Assembly (NCBI GenBank): GCA_032164245.1 | Contig: JAVMKO010000003.1 | Coordinates: 66,906,390-66,970,389, forward strand | Source: Sternotherus odoratus | Taxonomy: Eukaryota; Chordata; Testudines; Kinosternidae | Reading direction: 5' to 3' | DNA: 64,000 nucleotides | In this document: piece after piece, positions 21,567 through 31,149 of the stretch | Layout of the letters: each line of letters opens with the position of its first letter | How positions within the stretch are numbered: the first letter of the stretch is position 1 | Position numbers and translations under genes: made by a program | Notes under the pieces: model-generated | Seen by the model: only the letters and a program-made list of their open reading frames with translations | Told to the model about the DNA's origin: nothing | The model's database searches: none

Positions 21567-22903
21567 AGGTGGTTGCTGAGCTCTGTGACTTTATCCTCAC
21601 ACACAACTATTTCAAATTTGGTGACAATATATACCTCCAGACCAGCGGGACTGCTATGGGCACCCGCATGGCCCCACAGTATGCCAACATCTTTATGGCA
21701 GACCTGGAACAACGCTTCCTCAACTCTCGTCCACTCACACCCCTTCTCTATCTACGCTACATTGATGACATCTTCATCATCTGGACCCATGGGAAAGAAA
21801 CTCTGGAAGAATTCCACCATGACTTCAACAGCTTCCACCCCAACATCCACCTCAGTCTGGACCAGTCCACACAGGAAATCCACTTCCTAGACACCACAGT
21901 GCAAATTAATGACGGCCACATCGACACCACCCTATACCGAAAACCTACCGACAGCTATGCCTACCTTCATGCCACCAGCTTCCATCCCGGACATACCACA
22001 CGATCCATTGTCTACAGCCAAGCACTGAGGTACAATCGGATTTGCTCCAACCCCTCAGACAGAGACCAACACCTACGAGATCTTCACCAGGCTCTCTCAA
22101 AACTACAATACCCACACAAGGAAATAAGGACACAGATCAACAGAGCCAGACGTGTACCCAGAAGCCTGCTGCTACAGGACAAGCCCAAGAAAAAAAACAA
22201 CAGAACACCACTGGCCATCACCTACAGTCCTCAGTTAAAACCTTTGCAACGCATCATCAGTGACCTACAACCCATCCTGGACAATAATCCCTCACTTTCA
22301 AAAGCCTTGGGAGGAAGGCCAGTCCTGGCACACAGACAACCTGCCAACCTTAAACAAATTCTCAACAGCAACAGCACACTGCACCACAATAACTCCAACT
22401 CAGGAACCAATCCATGCAACAAACCTCGATGCCAACTCTGCCCACATATCTACACCAGCAACACCATCACAGGACCTAACCAGATCAACCATACCATCAC
22501 TGGCTCATTCACCTGTACATCAACCAATGTCATATATGCCATTATATGCCACCAGTGTCCCTCTGCTATGTACATCGGCCAAACTGGACAGTCCCTACGA
22601 AAAAGGATAAATGCACACAAATCAGATATTAGGAATGGCAATATACAAAAACCTGTAGGGGAACACTTCAACCTGCCTGGACACACTATTACAGATTTAA
22701 AGGTCACCATTCTGCAGAAAGGGAACTTCAGATCCAGACTGCAAAGAGAGACTGCAGAGCTTCAATTCATTTGCAAATTCAGCACACACACTTTGGGATT
22801 GAACCGGGATCTACAATGGTTGGCTCATTACAGACATTGTTTCTCATCTCTCCATGTCCACACACCCCATTCAAATGCTAGACGAATAATCCACACTCCC
22901 TGA
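21521..22903 (+). CDS. Penelope-like RT/GIY-YIG polyprotein, 5'-truncated, uninterrupted 460 codons
   Basis: The longest open frame in the window. In order: RT palm (TSGTAMGTRMAPQYANIFM near residue 42, YIDDIFIIW near residue 80 with both catalytic Asp), thumb, a basic linker with Cys pairs (CNKPRCQLCPHI near residue 310), then a GIY-YIG endonuclease (CPSAMYIGQTGQSLRKRINAH near residue 355, with downstream EHFNLPGH). Families with this pair nick DNA with GIY-YIG and reverse transcribe from the nick. The N-terminal RT motifs are missing, because the copy begins at the inversion joint at 21532, so it is not a complete element. The absence of stops marks a young insertion. Confidence 0.85.
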   Translation: MGRVVRNSIPDDATAQVVAELCDFILTHNYFKFGDNIYLQTSGTAMGTRMAPQYANIFMADLEQRFLNSRPLTPLLYLRYIDDIFIIWTHGKETLEEFHHDFNSFHPNIHLSLDQSTQEIHFLDTTVQINDGHIDTTLYRKPTDSYAYLHATSFHPGHTTRSIVYSQALRYNRICSNPSDRDQHLRDLHQALSKLQYPHKEIRTQINRARRVPRSLLLQDKPKKKNNRTPLAITYSPQLKPLQRIISDLQPILDNNPSLSKALGGRPVLAHRQPANLKQILNSNSTLHHNNSNSGTNPCNKPRCQLCPHIYTSNTITGPNQINHTITGSFTCTSTNVIYAIICHQCPSAMYIGQTGQSLRKRINAHKSDIRNGNIQKPVGEHFNLPGHTITDLKVTILQKGNFRSRLQRETAELQFICKFSTHTLGLNRDLQWLAHYRHCFSSLHVHTPHSNARRIIHTP

Positions 22904-23255
22904 TCGGAGATAACAAGCTGGCTCAGCTTAATTGGACTAACCTTTTCACCTCCCCCCTGGCTCTTACCTACTTTTCTATAACTGCCTGTTTGTGAACACT
23001 TCTACTGCCTGCATCCGACGAAGTGGGTATTAGCCCACGAAAGCTCATGCTTCAAAACTTTATAGTTAGTCTTTAAGGTGCCACAGGACTTTGTTAACTC
23101 TACATCCATGGTGGCTAGGATGGTGTTTTCTGGAAGGTCACCAATGCATTGTAGTTTCCTCAGGAAGTGGGTATTAGCCCACGAAAGCTTATGCTTCAAA
23201 ACTTTATAGTTAGTCTTTAAGGTGCCACAGGACTTTGTTACCATAGTTAGGAAGG

Positions 23256-24049
23256 TCTCACTAGCAAGTTTTCAAATCTTTGATGATTAAGAAAGATTAT
23301 TATGTATGCTTATTAGTATGAAGGAGGTCAAAAGATAGGAAACTGATGAGCCCTAAGATCTGTCTGTCTGTAAGACATGTATGTTCTCAGTTATACATAG
23401 AAGGACCCACAGCACTTATCTTTTTCAGGAGACCTCCCTACAGAAATAACACACAATGGTGAAGATAGAAGAGGACAACAGTAATCTACCTCCTTTCTAT
23501 TTTAATGTGGAAAGTAAAATGTGTTTGTGGTTTTTTTGTTTTTTTTTTAGGGAGTGAGCATATAGGGCTTTTATTTTTTATTTTTATTAGGTATGTCACA
23601 AAGCCTTCAGGGGGAAAATGGAAATGGTATGAAACCAGCCTGCTGATGGGATTTTTATTCTTTGACCAAAATATTCTTTCAACAAATCTGTTTTTATGAA
23701 GGATTTTCTCTAGTTTTTTTTTTTTCAAAATAGGTCCAGTCCAAAGCCGCCTTAATCAGATCCTTTTTACGATTAAAGGCATATGCTTCCCATAGTTGTT
23801 TTATCTAAGGATATTTACTAAAGTTCTGATCTGTACATGGATAGGTGTGAAACTAATTTTTTTAAATCCACTTCTTTGCCACACGAGCACACTGTAGATG
23901 CCCCCACTGCTTGAATTTATAATCTTTGATGATAAAGCAGGGTGTTTAAAACAAAATTATCATAGCAAAACTACTTGACATAAAGGATAATGCACAAATA
24001 CTGTAATTACTAGGCAATCAAATTTCTAGAATACAAATATCACACTTAC
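23256..24049. other. AK9 intron, no feature recognised
   Basis: AT-rich intron between the Penelope elements and an AK9 exon. Confidence 0.5.
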
Positions 24050-24148
24050 AGTTTCCATCCCCTCTGAGAGCTCTTCTTCTGGGCTTTGAAGTCTGGTTAT
24101 AAGAGCTCCATTTCGAAGGCCCATGGATTGAAGCCGGGCTATCACTGA
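24050..24148 (-). CDS. AK9: AK9 coding exon 9
   Basis: 99 nt, phase 0-0, acceptor ttctttag, donor gtaagt. It encodes residues 277-309 (SVIARLQSMGLRNGALITRL core), at the end of the first kinase module. Confidence 0.88.
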
Positions 24149-24270
24149 CTAAAGAAAAAAATTATCTTGAATAAATTAACATTTAATATTGTTTTTGTGA
24201 TCTGAAAAGTTCCTTGATGTGTTTGAAAATTATAACTTGGTATTTATATATTGCCAGTATACACAGCATT

Positions 24271-24790
24271 CAGGGTTGTCCTTAGGATTTATGGGGCCCT
24301 ACACAGTATTATTAAACTGGTGACCCTATGTCCAGGGCAGGAAAGGATACCCAAGCCGCCCAGCCCGTCTCAAGGTGGCAGAGAGTCAGTTCCCCACAGA
24401 GAGTGCTATACACTCTCCCTCGGGCAGAATGCGCAGTGCCGATGCATTTGGCTCTGTGATTACGGCTCCTGTCTAAGGAGACTGCAGTGTTGGGGTAGAC
24501 CCGCTCTTACCTGTTGTCATGGGTGGTAGGTGAAGCTGCTGCTTGGGGAGGCTAGCTCCCTAGCCTGCCTGTCGCCCCACAAATACTCCAACCCCTATTC
24601 TGCCTCAGGCCCCTTCCCCACTCTGCCCAGGCCCTGCCCCCTCACCACTGTCTCCCTCCTCTCTCCTCTCCTCCCTCCTGATCATCCCCTTCCAGCCAAA
24701 TCCCTGAACCCAAATGAAGCAAATGACACTTGAAAAAACTACTCTTCTGCAATTTCTTTCTAAAGAAAATGGAGCATGTTTTCCACTGCA
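24271..24790. mobile_element. hAT-like DNA element fragment
   Basis: The left end, CAGGGTTGTCCTTAGG followed by atggggccc, is a hAT-type terminus seen across reptile genomes. GC-rich interior follows. The right terminus is not clear. Confidence 0.4.
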
Positions 24791-24882
24791 TGCCAGAGGG
24801 CGAAGACTGGACATGCAGAAGGTACCTAATTAAAAGCACAAACTTGGGAATAAAAAATACCAGTCACAGATTTTTTGAAATA

Positions 24883-25070
24883 CAGTGGAACCCCGCAGTA
24901 CCGTGCTCCACGATAGCGCGAATCCGCTTATAATTCAGGGCGCATGTGGCTCCCAACAGCGGCAGTGGGAGGTGCTTTGATGTAGCACGACCCAGCAATA
25001 CCACGACCCCGTGTTTACCACGGTCGATATTTTTGGACCCCGATCATCATGGTATTGTGGGGTTCCACTG
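24883..25070. mobile_element. Tigger/pogo-type MITE (188 bp)
   Basis: The inverted termini are CAGTGGAACCCCGCAGTACC at the left and ggtattgtggggttccactg at the right. TA dinucleotides flank both ends (24881-24882 and 25071-25072), as for Tc1/mariner-pogo elements. No coding capacity. Confidence 0.8.
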
Positions 25071-25618
25071 TACCCTGAAGTTTGTCAGATTTATTTGCAA
25101 AAACTTCGTAGTGAGGGCAAGTCAGCTGTCCTGCTGAATATAACATTAAATATTATGGAATACATGATGCAGCTCTTCTCTGTTTTACATTTTCTTAATC
25201 AGTATTTTTAAGCTGATTTTATATTTTAAATGTATTCTTAAACCTTCAAAAAGTAATCATTCTAGATTACTACATATTTAACTCACTGAAACAAAGACAT
25301 TATTTTAAATTAATCAGTCACAGAGGTTTAGTGTGTTCATATCAATGTTCATTGCTTTTAGGAAAAGAGAACACTACTTTGCGTGATCTCCATAACACGT
25401 GCTTAATTTTATTACCATGAGTAATAAAATTAAGCACATCAAGTCAAGTAATAAAGTTAAGCTCATGTATAAGTGCTTATTGGAGCATGGTCCAGACTCT
25501 GTAGACCTGCTGGGAAATGGAAAACACGATCCAGAAATATAATCCATGTCTCACATTGCAATGCTAAGCAATGCCACAATGCCATTACAAATGGTTGAAT
25601 TATTTTTTAGGTTAAGCC

Positions 25619-26375
25619 AGTGGTTTCCAAACTAGGGTTAGTGAATCCCTGGGGTTCATGAAATGTTACAGTGGTTCTCGGGGGGGAAAAAAATCCCTAA
25701 TGGCGGACAGAGCTGTCCCCAGGGACTCCAGGCAGCATGAGTGAGGAGCGCTTGTGAGGAGGGGAGCTGCACGACATCTGGCTCCGGACCAGCAGGATGT
25801 TCCTCCCCTCCCCCCCTCCCCCCCCTCAGTGCACCATCTGGCTCTGGAACAGCAGGGGGATGGGGAGGAGCTAGCCAGGAGCTTGGGAGGCCAGGCTCTG
25901 TCAGATTAGCGCGGCAGTTAGTGGTGTGGTAAGGGGACCGGTGCTGAGGCTGGAGGGTTGGATAAGGGCCAGAGGGTCTTGTGGGGGGCAGTCAGGGGAC
26001 GGAGAATGGGGGGGGGGGGGTTGTATAGGTCGTGGAAGTCCCAGGGGGCCTGTCAGGGGGCAGGGTTGTGGTTAGGGGTTAGGGCATTCAGGGGACAGGG
26101 AGCAGGGGGGCTGGATGGGGGTGAGGTCCTGGGTGGTGATTAGGGGGGTGGTGGTTCTGGAGGGGGCAGTCAGGGGACAAGGAGCAGGGAGGCTTATATA
26201 AGGGGTGGGGTCTTGGTGGGGGTGGGAGTCTCTAGAGGGAGTAGTCAGGGGACAAGGAGCGGAGTGGATGGGGCGCTCTGTGGGGGGCAGGAAGTGGGAG
26301 GGGGTCGGACGGGGGCAGGCCAGGCTGTTTGGGGAGGCACAGCCTTCCCGACATGCCCCTCCATACAAGTGGAAC
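25619..26375. mobile_element. hAT-type DNA element(s) with G-rich degenerate repeats
   Basis: The left terminus CAGTGGTTTCCAAACT is hAT-like. The interior (25940-26300) carries repeated GGGCAGTCAGGGGACAAGGAG-like phrases (at about 25987, 26090, 26166 and 26246), and 26310-26360 matches a piece common in turtle hATs (ggctgtttggggaggcacagcc). Open frames here are composition artefacts. Confidence 0.5.
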
Positions 26376-26522
26376 AGGAATCCCAAATAAGTTATTTTCT
26401 AGCAATAACATCATGAGTTATAGAGCAATAACGTTGCCAATATCATTTAATAGAGATGATAGCCATAGCACACAGGTTCTTTTCTAGTGTAAATTATCTT
26501 AGTTTATGTGCAGTGTACTTAC

Positions 26523-26597
26523 TGCAAAGAGATCATTAGGGTGCTTATTTCCATCCAGTTCAATAAGATACTGAGAATCTTGCTCAGCCATCATGTC
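26523..26597 (-). CDS. AK9: AK9 coding exon 8
   Basis: 75 nt, phase 0-0, acceptor acatacag, donor gtaagt. It encodes residues 252-276 with MMAEQDSQYLIELDGNKHP, matching the MAEHNPQYLIELNGNK segment of AK9 domain 1. Confidence 0.93.
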
Positions 26598-26769
26598 CTG
26601 TATGTTTAAGAAAAAAGACACACATACGCCCCTTAATTGAGTATAACCAACCAATTCATGACATTTGGTCTGATCCTGTTCTTACTGAAGTCAGTGGCAA
26701 AACTCACATGAATTCCCATGGCAGTGGGAAGTACATGACATGGTGTCAGAAATAAGGTAAGAACAGAAA

Positions 26770-27680
26770 TAGAAGGAAAACATCAATAAAGGTTGCATGC
26801 AGAAGGAACAAAGCAAAAAAGATTGCAGGATTTCATCAACATGTCACTCTTCATTGCCCAGAGCACTTTAGCTTTGACAAACCTTCAGAATGGACTGACT
26901 GGAAACAATATTTTGCTAGATTTCTCATAGCTACCAAGCTCCACAAGAAAACTAATGATATGCAGGTACCTTCTTTAATTTATGCTGTGGGGAAGCAAGC
27001 AGAGCATATATTTAAATCCTTTGACTTTACTGAAGACAATCACAAAGATGACTGTGAGAGGATTCTGGCTATGTTTACTGCATATTTTATACAACAGAGA
27101 AACGTGGTTTATGAATTCAAGAGCCGGGGAAAATGTTGAATGTTTTATAAGAGATCTTGATTGAAAACTGTGGGAAGGCAAAAAATGAAAATATCAGAGA
27201 CAGGCTGGTTACTGGGTTAACAGATAAAAATATTTCACAGTAGCTATAACTGAAGAGAGATTTAACCATAGGCATAGCTATACAGAGAGCAAAGACATCT
27301 GAGCTGGTGAGACAGCAAAACCTAGAGCAACCTGACAAACCTGAAAACCCTGAAACTAGCTTAGGAACTGTAAAGAGACAATTGAGTGTTAAGTGTCACT
27401 AATATAAGACCTCTGAGGCAAGGAACTCTCAGGCTAAGAGGAACAAATTCCAGCCAGCAGGCACAAGGTGTGGAAAAAGTCACATGATAATACATGTCCA
27501 ACACAATGTCAGAAATGCATGAAATATGGACATTTTGCAGCTATTTGCCACATGAAAGCAGATGGGGAATTGACTCATATTACAGACAATCAAAAGCCAT
27601 TGTTTCTGGAAGCTATCACTTGCAATGGCATACACCCTGCCTGGAGAGTGAAACTGAATATTCATGACTTTTAAATTGAC
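26770..27680 (+). pseudogene. Gypsy Gag relic with zinc knuckle
   Basis: Broken frames show a Gag-like capsid segment (SEWTDWKQ type, then KQAEHIFKSFDFTEDN, then GENVECFIRDL). A CCHC knuckle, CQKCMKYGHFAAIC, is encoded in the open frame near 27468-27674. Gag packages the element RNA. Stops and frameshifts make it non-functional. Confidence 0.65.
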
Positions 27681-27778
27681 TCAGGAACTGACATCACAGT
27701 CATAGAATATCAGAGTTGGAAGGGACCTTAGGAGGTCATCTAATCCAACCACCTGCTCAAAGCAGGACCAATCTTCAA

Positions 27779-28036
27779 CTAAATCATCCCAGCTAGGGCT
27801 TTGTCAAGCCTGACCTTAAAAACCTCTAAGGAAGGAGATTCCACCATCTCCCTAGGTAACCCATTCCAGTGCTTCACCACTCTCCTAGTGAAAAGATTTT
27901 TCCTAATACCCAACCTAAACCTCCCCCTCTGCAACTTGAGACCATTATTCCTTGTTCTGTCATCTGCTACCACTGAAAACAGTCTAGATCCATCCTCTTT
28001 GGAACCCCCTTTCAGATAGTTGAAAGCAGCTTTCAA
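27779..28036 (-). pseudogene. CR1 ORF2 C-terminal fragment
   Basis: 85 codons with [20 protein letters not shown], then [19 protein letters not shown]. This is the highly characteristic C-terminal end of the CR1 ORF2 protein. Confidence 0.9.
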
Positions 28037-28489
28037 ATCCCCCTCATTCTTCTCTTCTGCAGACTAAACAATCCCAGTTTCATCAGCCTCTCCTCGTAAG
28101 TCCTATGCTCCAGCTCCCTAATCATTTTTGTTGCCCTCTGCTGGACTCTTTCCAATTTATCCACATCATTCTTGTAGTGTAGGGCCCAAAACTGGACACA
28201 CTACTCCAGATGAAGCCTCACCAATGCCGAATAGAGGGGAATGATCACATCCCTCGATCGGCTGGAAATGCCCCTACTTATACAACCCAAAATGCCATTA
28301 GCCTTCTTCGCAACAAGGGCACACTGTTGACTCATCCAGCTTCTCATCCACTGGAACCCCTTGGTCCTTTTCTGCAGAACTGCTGCCTAGCCATTTGGTT
28401 CCTAGTCTGTACTAATGCATGGGATTCTTCTGTCGTACGTCCAGGACTCTGCACTTGCCCTTGTTAAACCTCATCAGATTTCTTTTGGC

Positions 28490-28732
28490 TCAATCCTCTA
28501 ATTTGTCTAGGTCCCGCTGTATCCTATCCCTACCCTCCAGCATATCTACTACTCCTCCCAGTTTAGTGTCCTCTGAAAACTTGCTGAGGGTGCAATCCAT
28601 GGCATCCTCTAGATCATTAATGAAGATATTGAACAAAACCGGCCCCAGGACCAATACTTGGGGCACTCCACTTGATACCGGCTGCAAACTAGACATGGAA
28701 TCATCACAAAAGGGACTTACAATCACCTTCAA
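28490..28732 (-). pseudogene. CR1 reverse transcriptase fragment
   Basis: 80 codons with [20 protein letters not shown] and [15 protein letters not shown]. The catalytic motif is normally F-A-D-D; here it reads FSED, so the second catalytic Asp environment is altered and the copy is dead. Confidence 0.88.
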
Positions 28733-28754
28733 CCCCTTCCAGAGCTGAAGTTGC

Positions 28755-28945
28755 CTGACACAGCTCTGACTAACCTTAGAGTTATTCTGAACCTCATGGG
28801 GCAGTTCACCACAGAAACTTATACAGACAAAAGTTTTGCCTTCAGAAGTATGTGATCAAAGAATCAAAGACCAGTAACCTTCTTAGCTGCAGCATGGCAG
28901 CCATGATTAACCTAGTGAGAAAGGTGGAGGAGCGTGAGAAAGGAT
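28755..28945 (+). pseudogene. Gypsy protease-region remnant
   Basis: In frame, the text resembles the end of a Gypsy protease domain (FAFRSMxxxKESKTSNLLS, then RSMAAMINLV). Stops are present. Confidence 0.45.
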
Positions 28946-29040
28946 TTGATAATACAGTAAACCCCCGATTTAACGGACTTCGGATGCAATGGACAAAATT
29001 TATGAGCAAGTCCGATGCATCCCAAATCTGTTTTTCGGGG

Positions 29041-29190
29041 GCTGCCTGCCGGCTCCCCGCTGCCGCCCGGGCCCAGGCAGCGGGCGGGCTGCCTGCCGGC
29101 TCCCCGCTGCCGCCCGGGCCCAGGCAGCGGGCGGGCTGCCTGCCGGCTCCCCGCTGCCGCCCGGGCCCAGGCAGCGGGCGGGCTGCCTGT
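29041..29190. repeat. GC-rich minisatellite, about 46-bp unit, three copies
   Basis: The phrase gctgcctgccggctccccgc plus a cgcccgggcccaggcagcggg block is repeated almost perfectly. Open frames across it are repeat translations, not genes. Confidence 0.85.
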
Positions 29191-29197
29191 TGGCTCC

Positions 29198-29420
29198 AGG
29201 GCCGGCGACAGAAATTTTGGGGCCCCCTACTGTGATCTCAACTGGCTGAGCGCTCAAACGGCTGCCACTTTAGACTTTCCCTGCAAGCTCCTGCTAGCTG
29301 GGGTCTGAGCTCCCGCTAGCTCCACAACCAGGCTGGCAGCGGGAGCTGACTGGGGCAGAATAGGCTGGGGGGGCCCCAACAATCACAGTAGGGGGCCCCA
29401 AAATTTCTGTCGCCGGCCCT
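29198..29420. mobile_element. Palindromic-ended MITE nested in the Tigger-type element
   Basis: The ends agggccggcgacagaaattt and aaatttctgtcgccggccct are exact inverses over about 39 bp. The interior is GC-rich and non-coding. The CAGGGCCGGC terminus suggests a hAT MITE, but I do not see a clear 8-bp duplication. Confidence 0.65.
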
Positions 29421-29544
29421 GCCCTGTGGCGGGCGGGCTGCTGCTCCCACAGCTCATTTTTTTTTAAATTAAATAACGGACTTTTGGATTTAACGGACAG
29501 CCCCTCACCCGAATTAGTCCGTTAAATGGAGGTTTTACTGTATT

Positions 29545-29800
29545 AAACTTTTGAAAGGAGATCCACTACAAACCAGCTTAAGAGACAATGCTGAACAATA
29601 CAGTGTACAAATACACATATCTGCAAAACCTTGGAAGAGACTAGCTTCAGATTTATGTGAATTCAAAAGACATGCCTGGTCGTAGTGGAGTATTTTTCCA
29701 GGCTGTAGTGGGGCAGCTGCTCCACACCATGAAGAGCACTGCACAGGACTCTACAATTAAAGGAGGGCTAATTAAGTGAGACAATTGGGTGGTGGCTTTT
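29545..29800 (+). pseudogene. Gypsy RT N-terminal remnant
   Basis: Broken coding resembles the LKDNAEPYSV-type segment that precedes the Gypsy RT core. The identification is weak and rests on context between protease and integrase parts. Confidence 0.35.
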
Positions 29801-29807
29801 TGCAGAG

Positions 29808-30925
29808 GCCAGGGCTCTCTAAACTTTTCAGCCCGAGGGCCGCATTAACTATCAAATAGCAGTTCGGGGGCCGACAACACACTCGAGGTCCAAATAAAAA
29901 AGAATCAAAACATGGATGTTGTTTTTAATTATTTATTTAATATTATTTTATTCAGTTATTATTTAATAACACATTGATACACTACACATGAACACCTGTT
30001 CACTACACATGAACACTACACATCAACCCCCCAACTGACCCACCCAGCCAGGTCTCTCCCCCCAAAACCTCCTTTCCTCCAACCCCCAACTGACCCACCC
30101 AGCCAGGTCTCTCCCCCCCAAAACCTCCTTTCCTCCAACCCCCCCCCCCCAACTGACCCACCCAGCCAGGTCTCTCCCCCCAAAACCTCCTTTCCTCCAA
30201 CCCCCAACTGACCCACCCAGCCAGGTCTCTCCCCCCAAAACCTCCTTTCCTCCAACCCCCCCCAAATGACCCACCCAGCCAGGTCTCTCCCCCCCCAAAC
30301 CTCCTTTCCTCCAACCCCCAACTGACCCACCCAGCCAGGTCTTTCCCCCCAAAACCTCCTTTCCTCCAACCCCCCCCCCCCCCCCAACTGACCCACCCAG
30401 CCAGGTCTCTCCCCCAAAAACTCCTTTCCTCCAACCCCCCCCCCCCAAATGACCCACCCAGCCAGGTCTCTCCCCCCCAAACCTCCTTTCCTCCAACCCC
30501 CCCCCAAACTGACCCGCTCAACCCGGTCTCTTCCCCCCCCCCCCCCAAACTGACCCGCTCAACCCGGTCTCTCCCCACAGACCGTTTCGCCGCCTGGCAG
30601 TGGGTGGCTCCTTGTTTCGCCGCCTGTAACTGGGTGGCGGTGCGGCGCGTCCCGGCCCCAGCTCTGAGCCGTCCCTGGGCAGATAAGGTGCTAGGGAAGC
30701 GGCCCAGGGAAAAGAGGCAGCAGAGGAGTTGGAGGAGGGGCAGTGAGTGGCTGCCAACTATAGGGTGCCTGTGTTGGGACATCAAGTAGCAGGCAGATCT
30801 GGGTCCCCTCCCATTCCTTTGCCCCCACTTTCCCTGAGGAAAGTGGCCAACACAGACTGCAGTTTTCCCCTGGAGCAAGGGACTAGACTGGAGACCGCAG
30901 CAGGCCACTAAGCCAAGTGGTTGGA
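29808..30925. mobile_element. hAT-like element carrying a C-rich minisatellite
   Basis: The left end CAGGGCTCTCTAAACTTTTC and the following gagggccgcattaac are hAT-like. A minisatellite and GC-rich sequence follow. The right end is not defined; Gypsy-like sequence resumes after about 30930. Confidence 0.45.
30022..30570. repeat. C-rich minisatellite, about 53-65 bp unit, about ten copies
   Basis: The phrase TGACCCACCCAGCCAGGTCT recurs at about 30037, 30090, 30153, 30208, 30266, 30323, 30388 and 30450. Two diverged units (tgacccgctcaacccggtct) lie near 30512 and 30552. Unit length changes come from C-run variation. The long minus-strand frames here translate to repeated GGxxWxGW-type peptides and are artefacts. 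Confidence 0.92.
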
Positions 30926-31149
30926 CTATAGATGGTCAGTTCCTCCAAAAGAGGGGAGACAGCAATGTGGGGCACAGTCCAGAAGAAGATGCTGCAGTCT
31001 GAGGAGCGACAAGGCTCACAGAGTGCTGGAGACATCAAAATAGGAGTAACGGCGAGCGAGACGGCGAGGCGAAGGAGGGCACCCCATGGAGGGACTTAAG
31101 CTAATTCCCAGAATGGGCAGTAGAAGATGTATATAGAAATGTACTGGAA

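Larger units (their letters stand above)
20826..23097. mobile_element. Penelope-like element 2, head-to-head inverted, nested in element 1
   Basis: The left part (20826-21533) reads on the minus strand and holds only the 3' portion (GIY-YIG plus pLTR). The right part (21532-23097) reads on the plus strand and holds RT, GIY-YIG and pLTR. Both outer ends are therefore 3' ends. The halves meet at a 2-bp overlap (TG). CTCTACATCCATG, or most of it, is repeated at both sides (20813-20825 and 23098-23110), as a target duplication in the RT gene of element 1. The two 3' portions look nearly identical, which argues for one recent event. Confidence 0.8.
19150..23239 (-). mobile_element. Penelope-like element 1 (outer), interrupted
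   Basis: A 15-bp direct repeat, ACCATAGTTAGGAAG, flanks it (19135-19149 and 23240-23254). Its minus-strand 3' end is at 19150, where a pLTR-like block (about 19165-19275) contains CACTTCGTCGGATGCAAGC. Going up in coordinate come GIY-YIG remains, then the RT (to about 20825). The RT N-terminal part resumes at 23098-23168 (CIGDLPENTILATMDVE in frame), where an inverted pLTR piece ends the element at 23239. The gap between 20826 and 23097 is a second Penelope copy. The inverted pLTR at the 5' end is a known Penelope arrangement. Confidence 0.8.
27699..28740 (-). mobile_element. CR1 LINE, 5'-truncated, inserted in the Gypsy relic
   Basis: The minus-strand 3' end at 27699 shows the CR1 hallmark (tcatagaatatcagagttgg on the plus strand). 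Going up in coordinate come the ORF2 C-terminus (27779-28036), middle pieces and an RT fragment (28490-28732). Gypsy coding resumes just after 28740. Confidence 0.88.
28955..29540. mobile_element. Tigger/pogo-type DNA element with TA duplication
   Basis: The termini CAGTAAACCCCCGATTTAAC (left) and gttaaatggaggttttactg (right) are inverted, with TA outside both ends. A second inverted copy of the terminal phrase (gatttaacggac) lies near 29487-29500. The core has three copies of a roughly 46-bp GC-rich unit (29041-29190) and a nested pair of 39-bp inverted repeats (29198-29236 and 29381-29420). Confidence 0.75.

Noticed and set aside
19150..23239. CRISPR-like direct repeats from recurring 40-bp blocks
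   Set aside because: The blocks are Penelope terminal repeats, few and irregular, in a vertebrate genome.
28852..29308. Overlapping Ala/Pro/Gly-rich frames on both strands
   Set aside because: They come from the three-copy GC-rich minisatellite in the Tigger-type element.
30003..30908. Long minus-strand open frames (up to 301 codons) rich in Gly and Trp
   Set aside because: They translate the C-rich minisatellite; all three frames are open with the same repeated peptide. No domain or conserved start.
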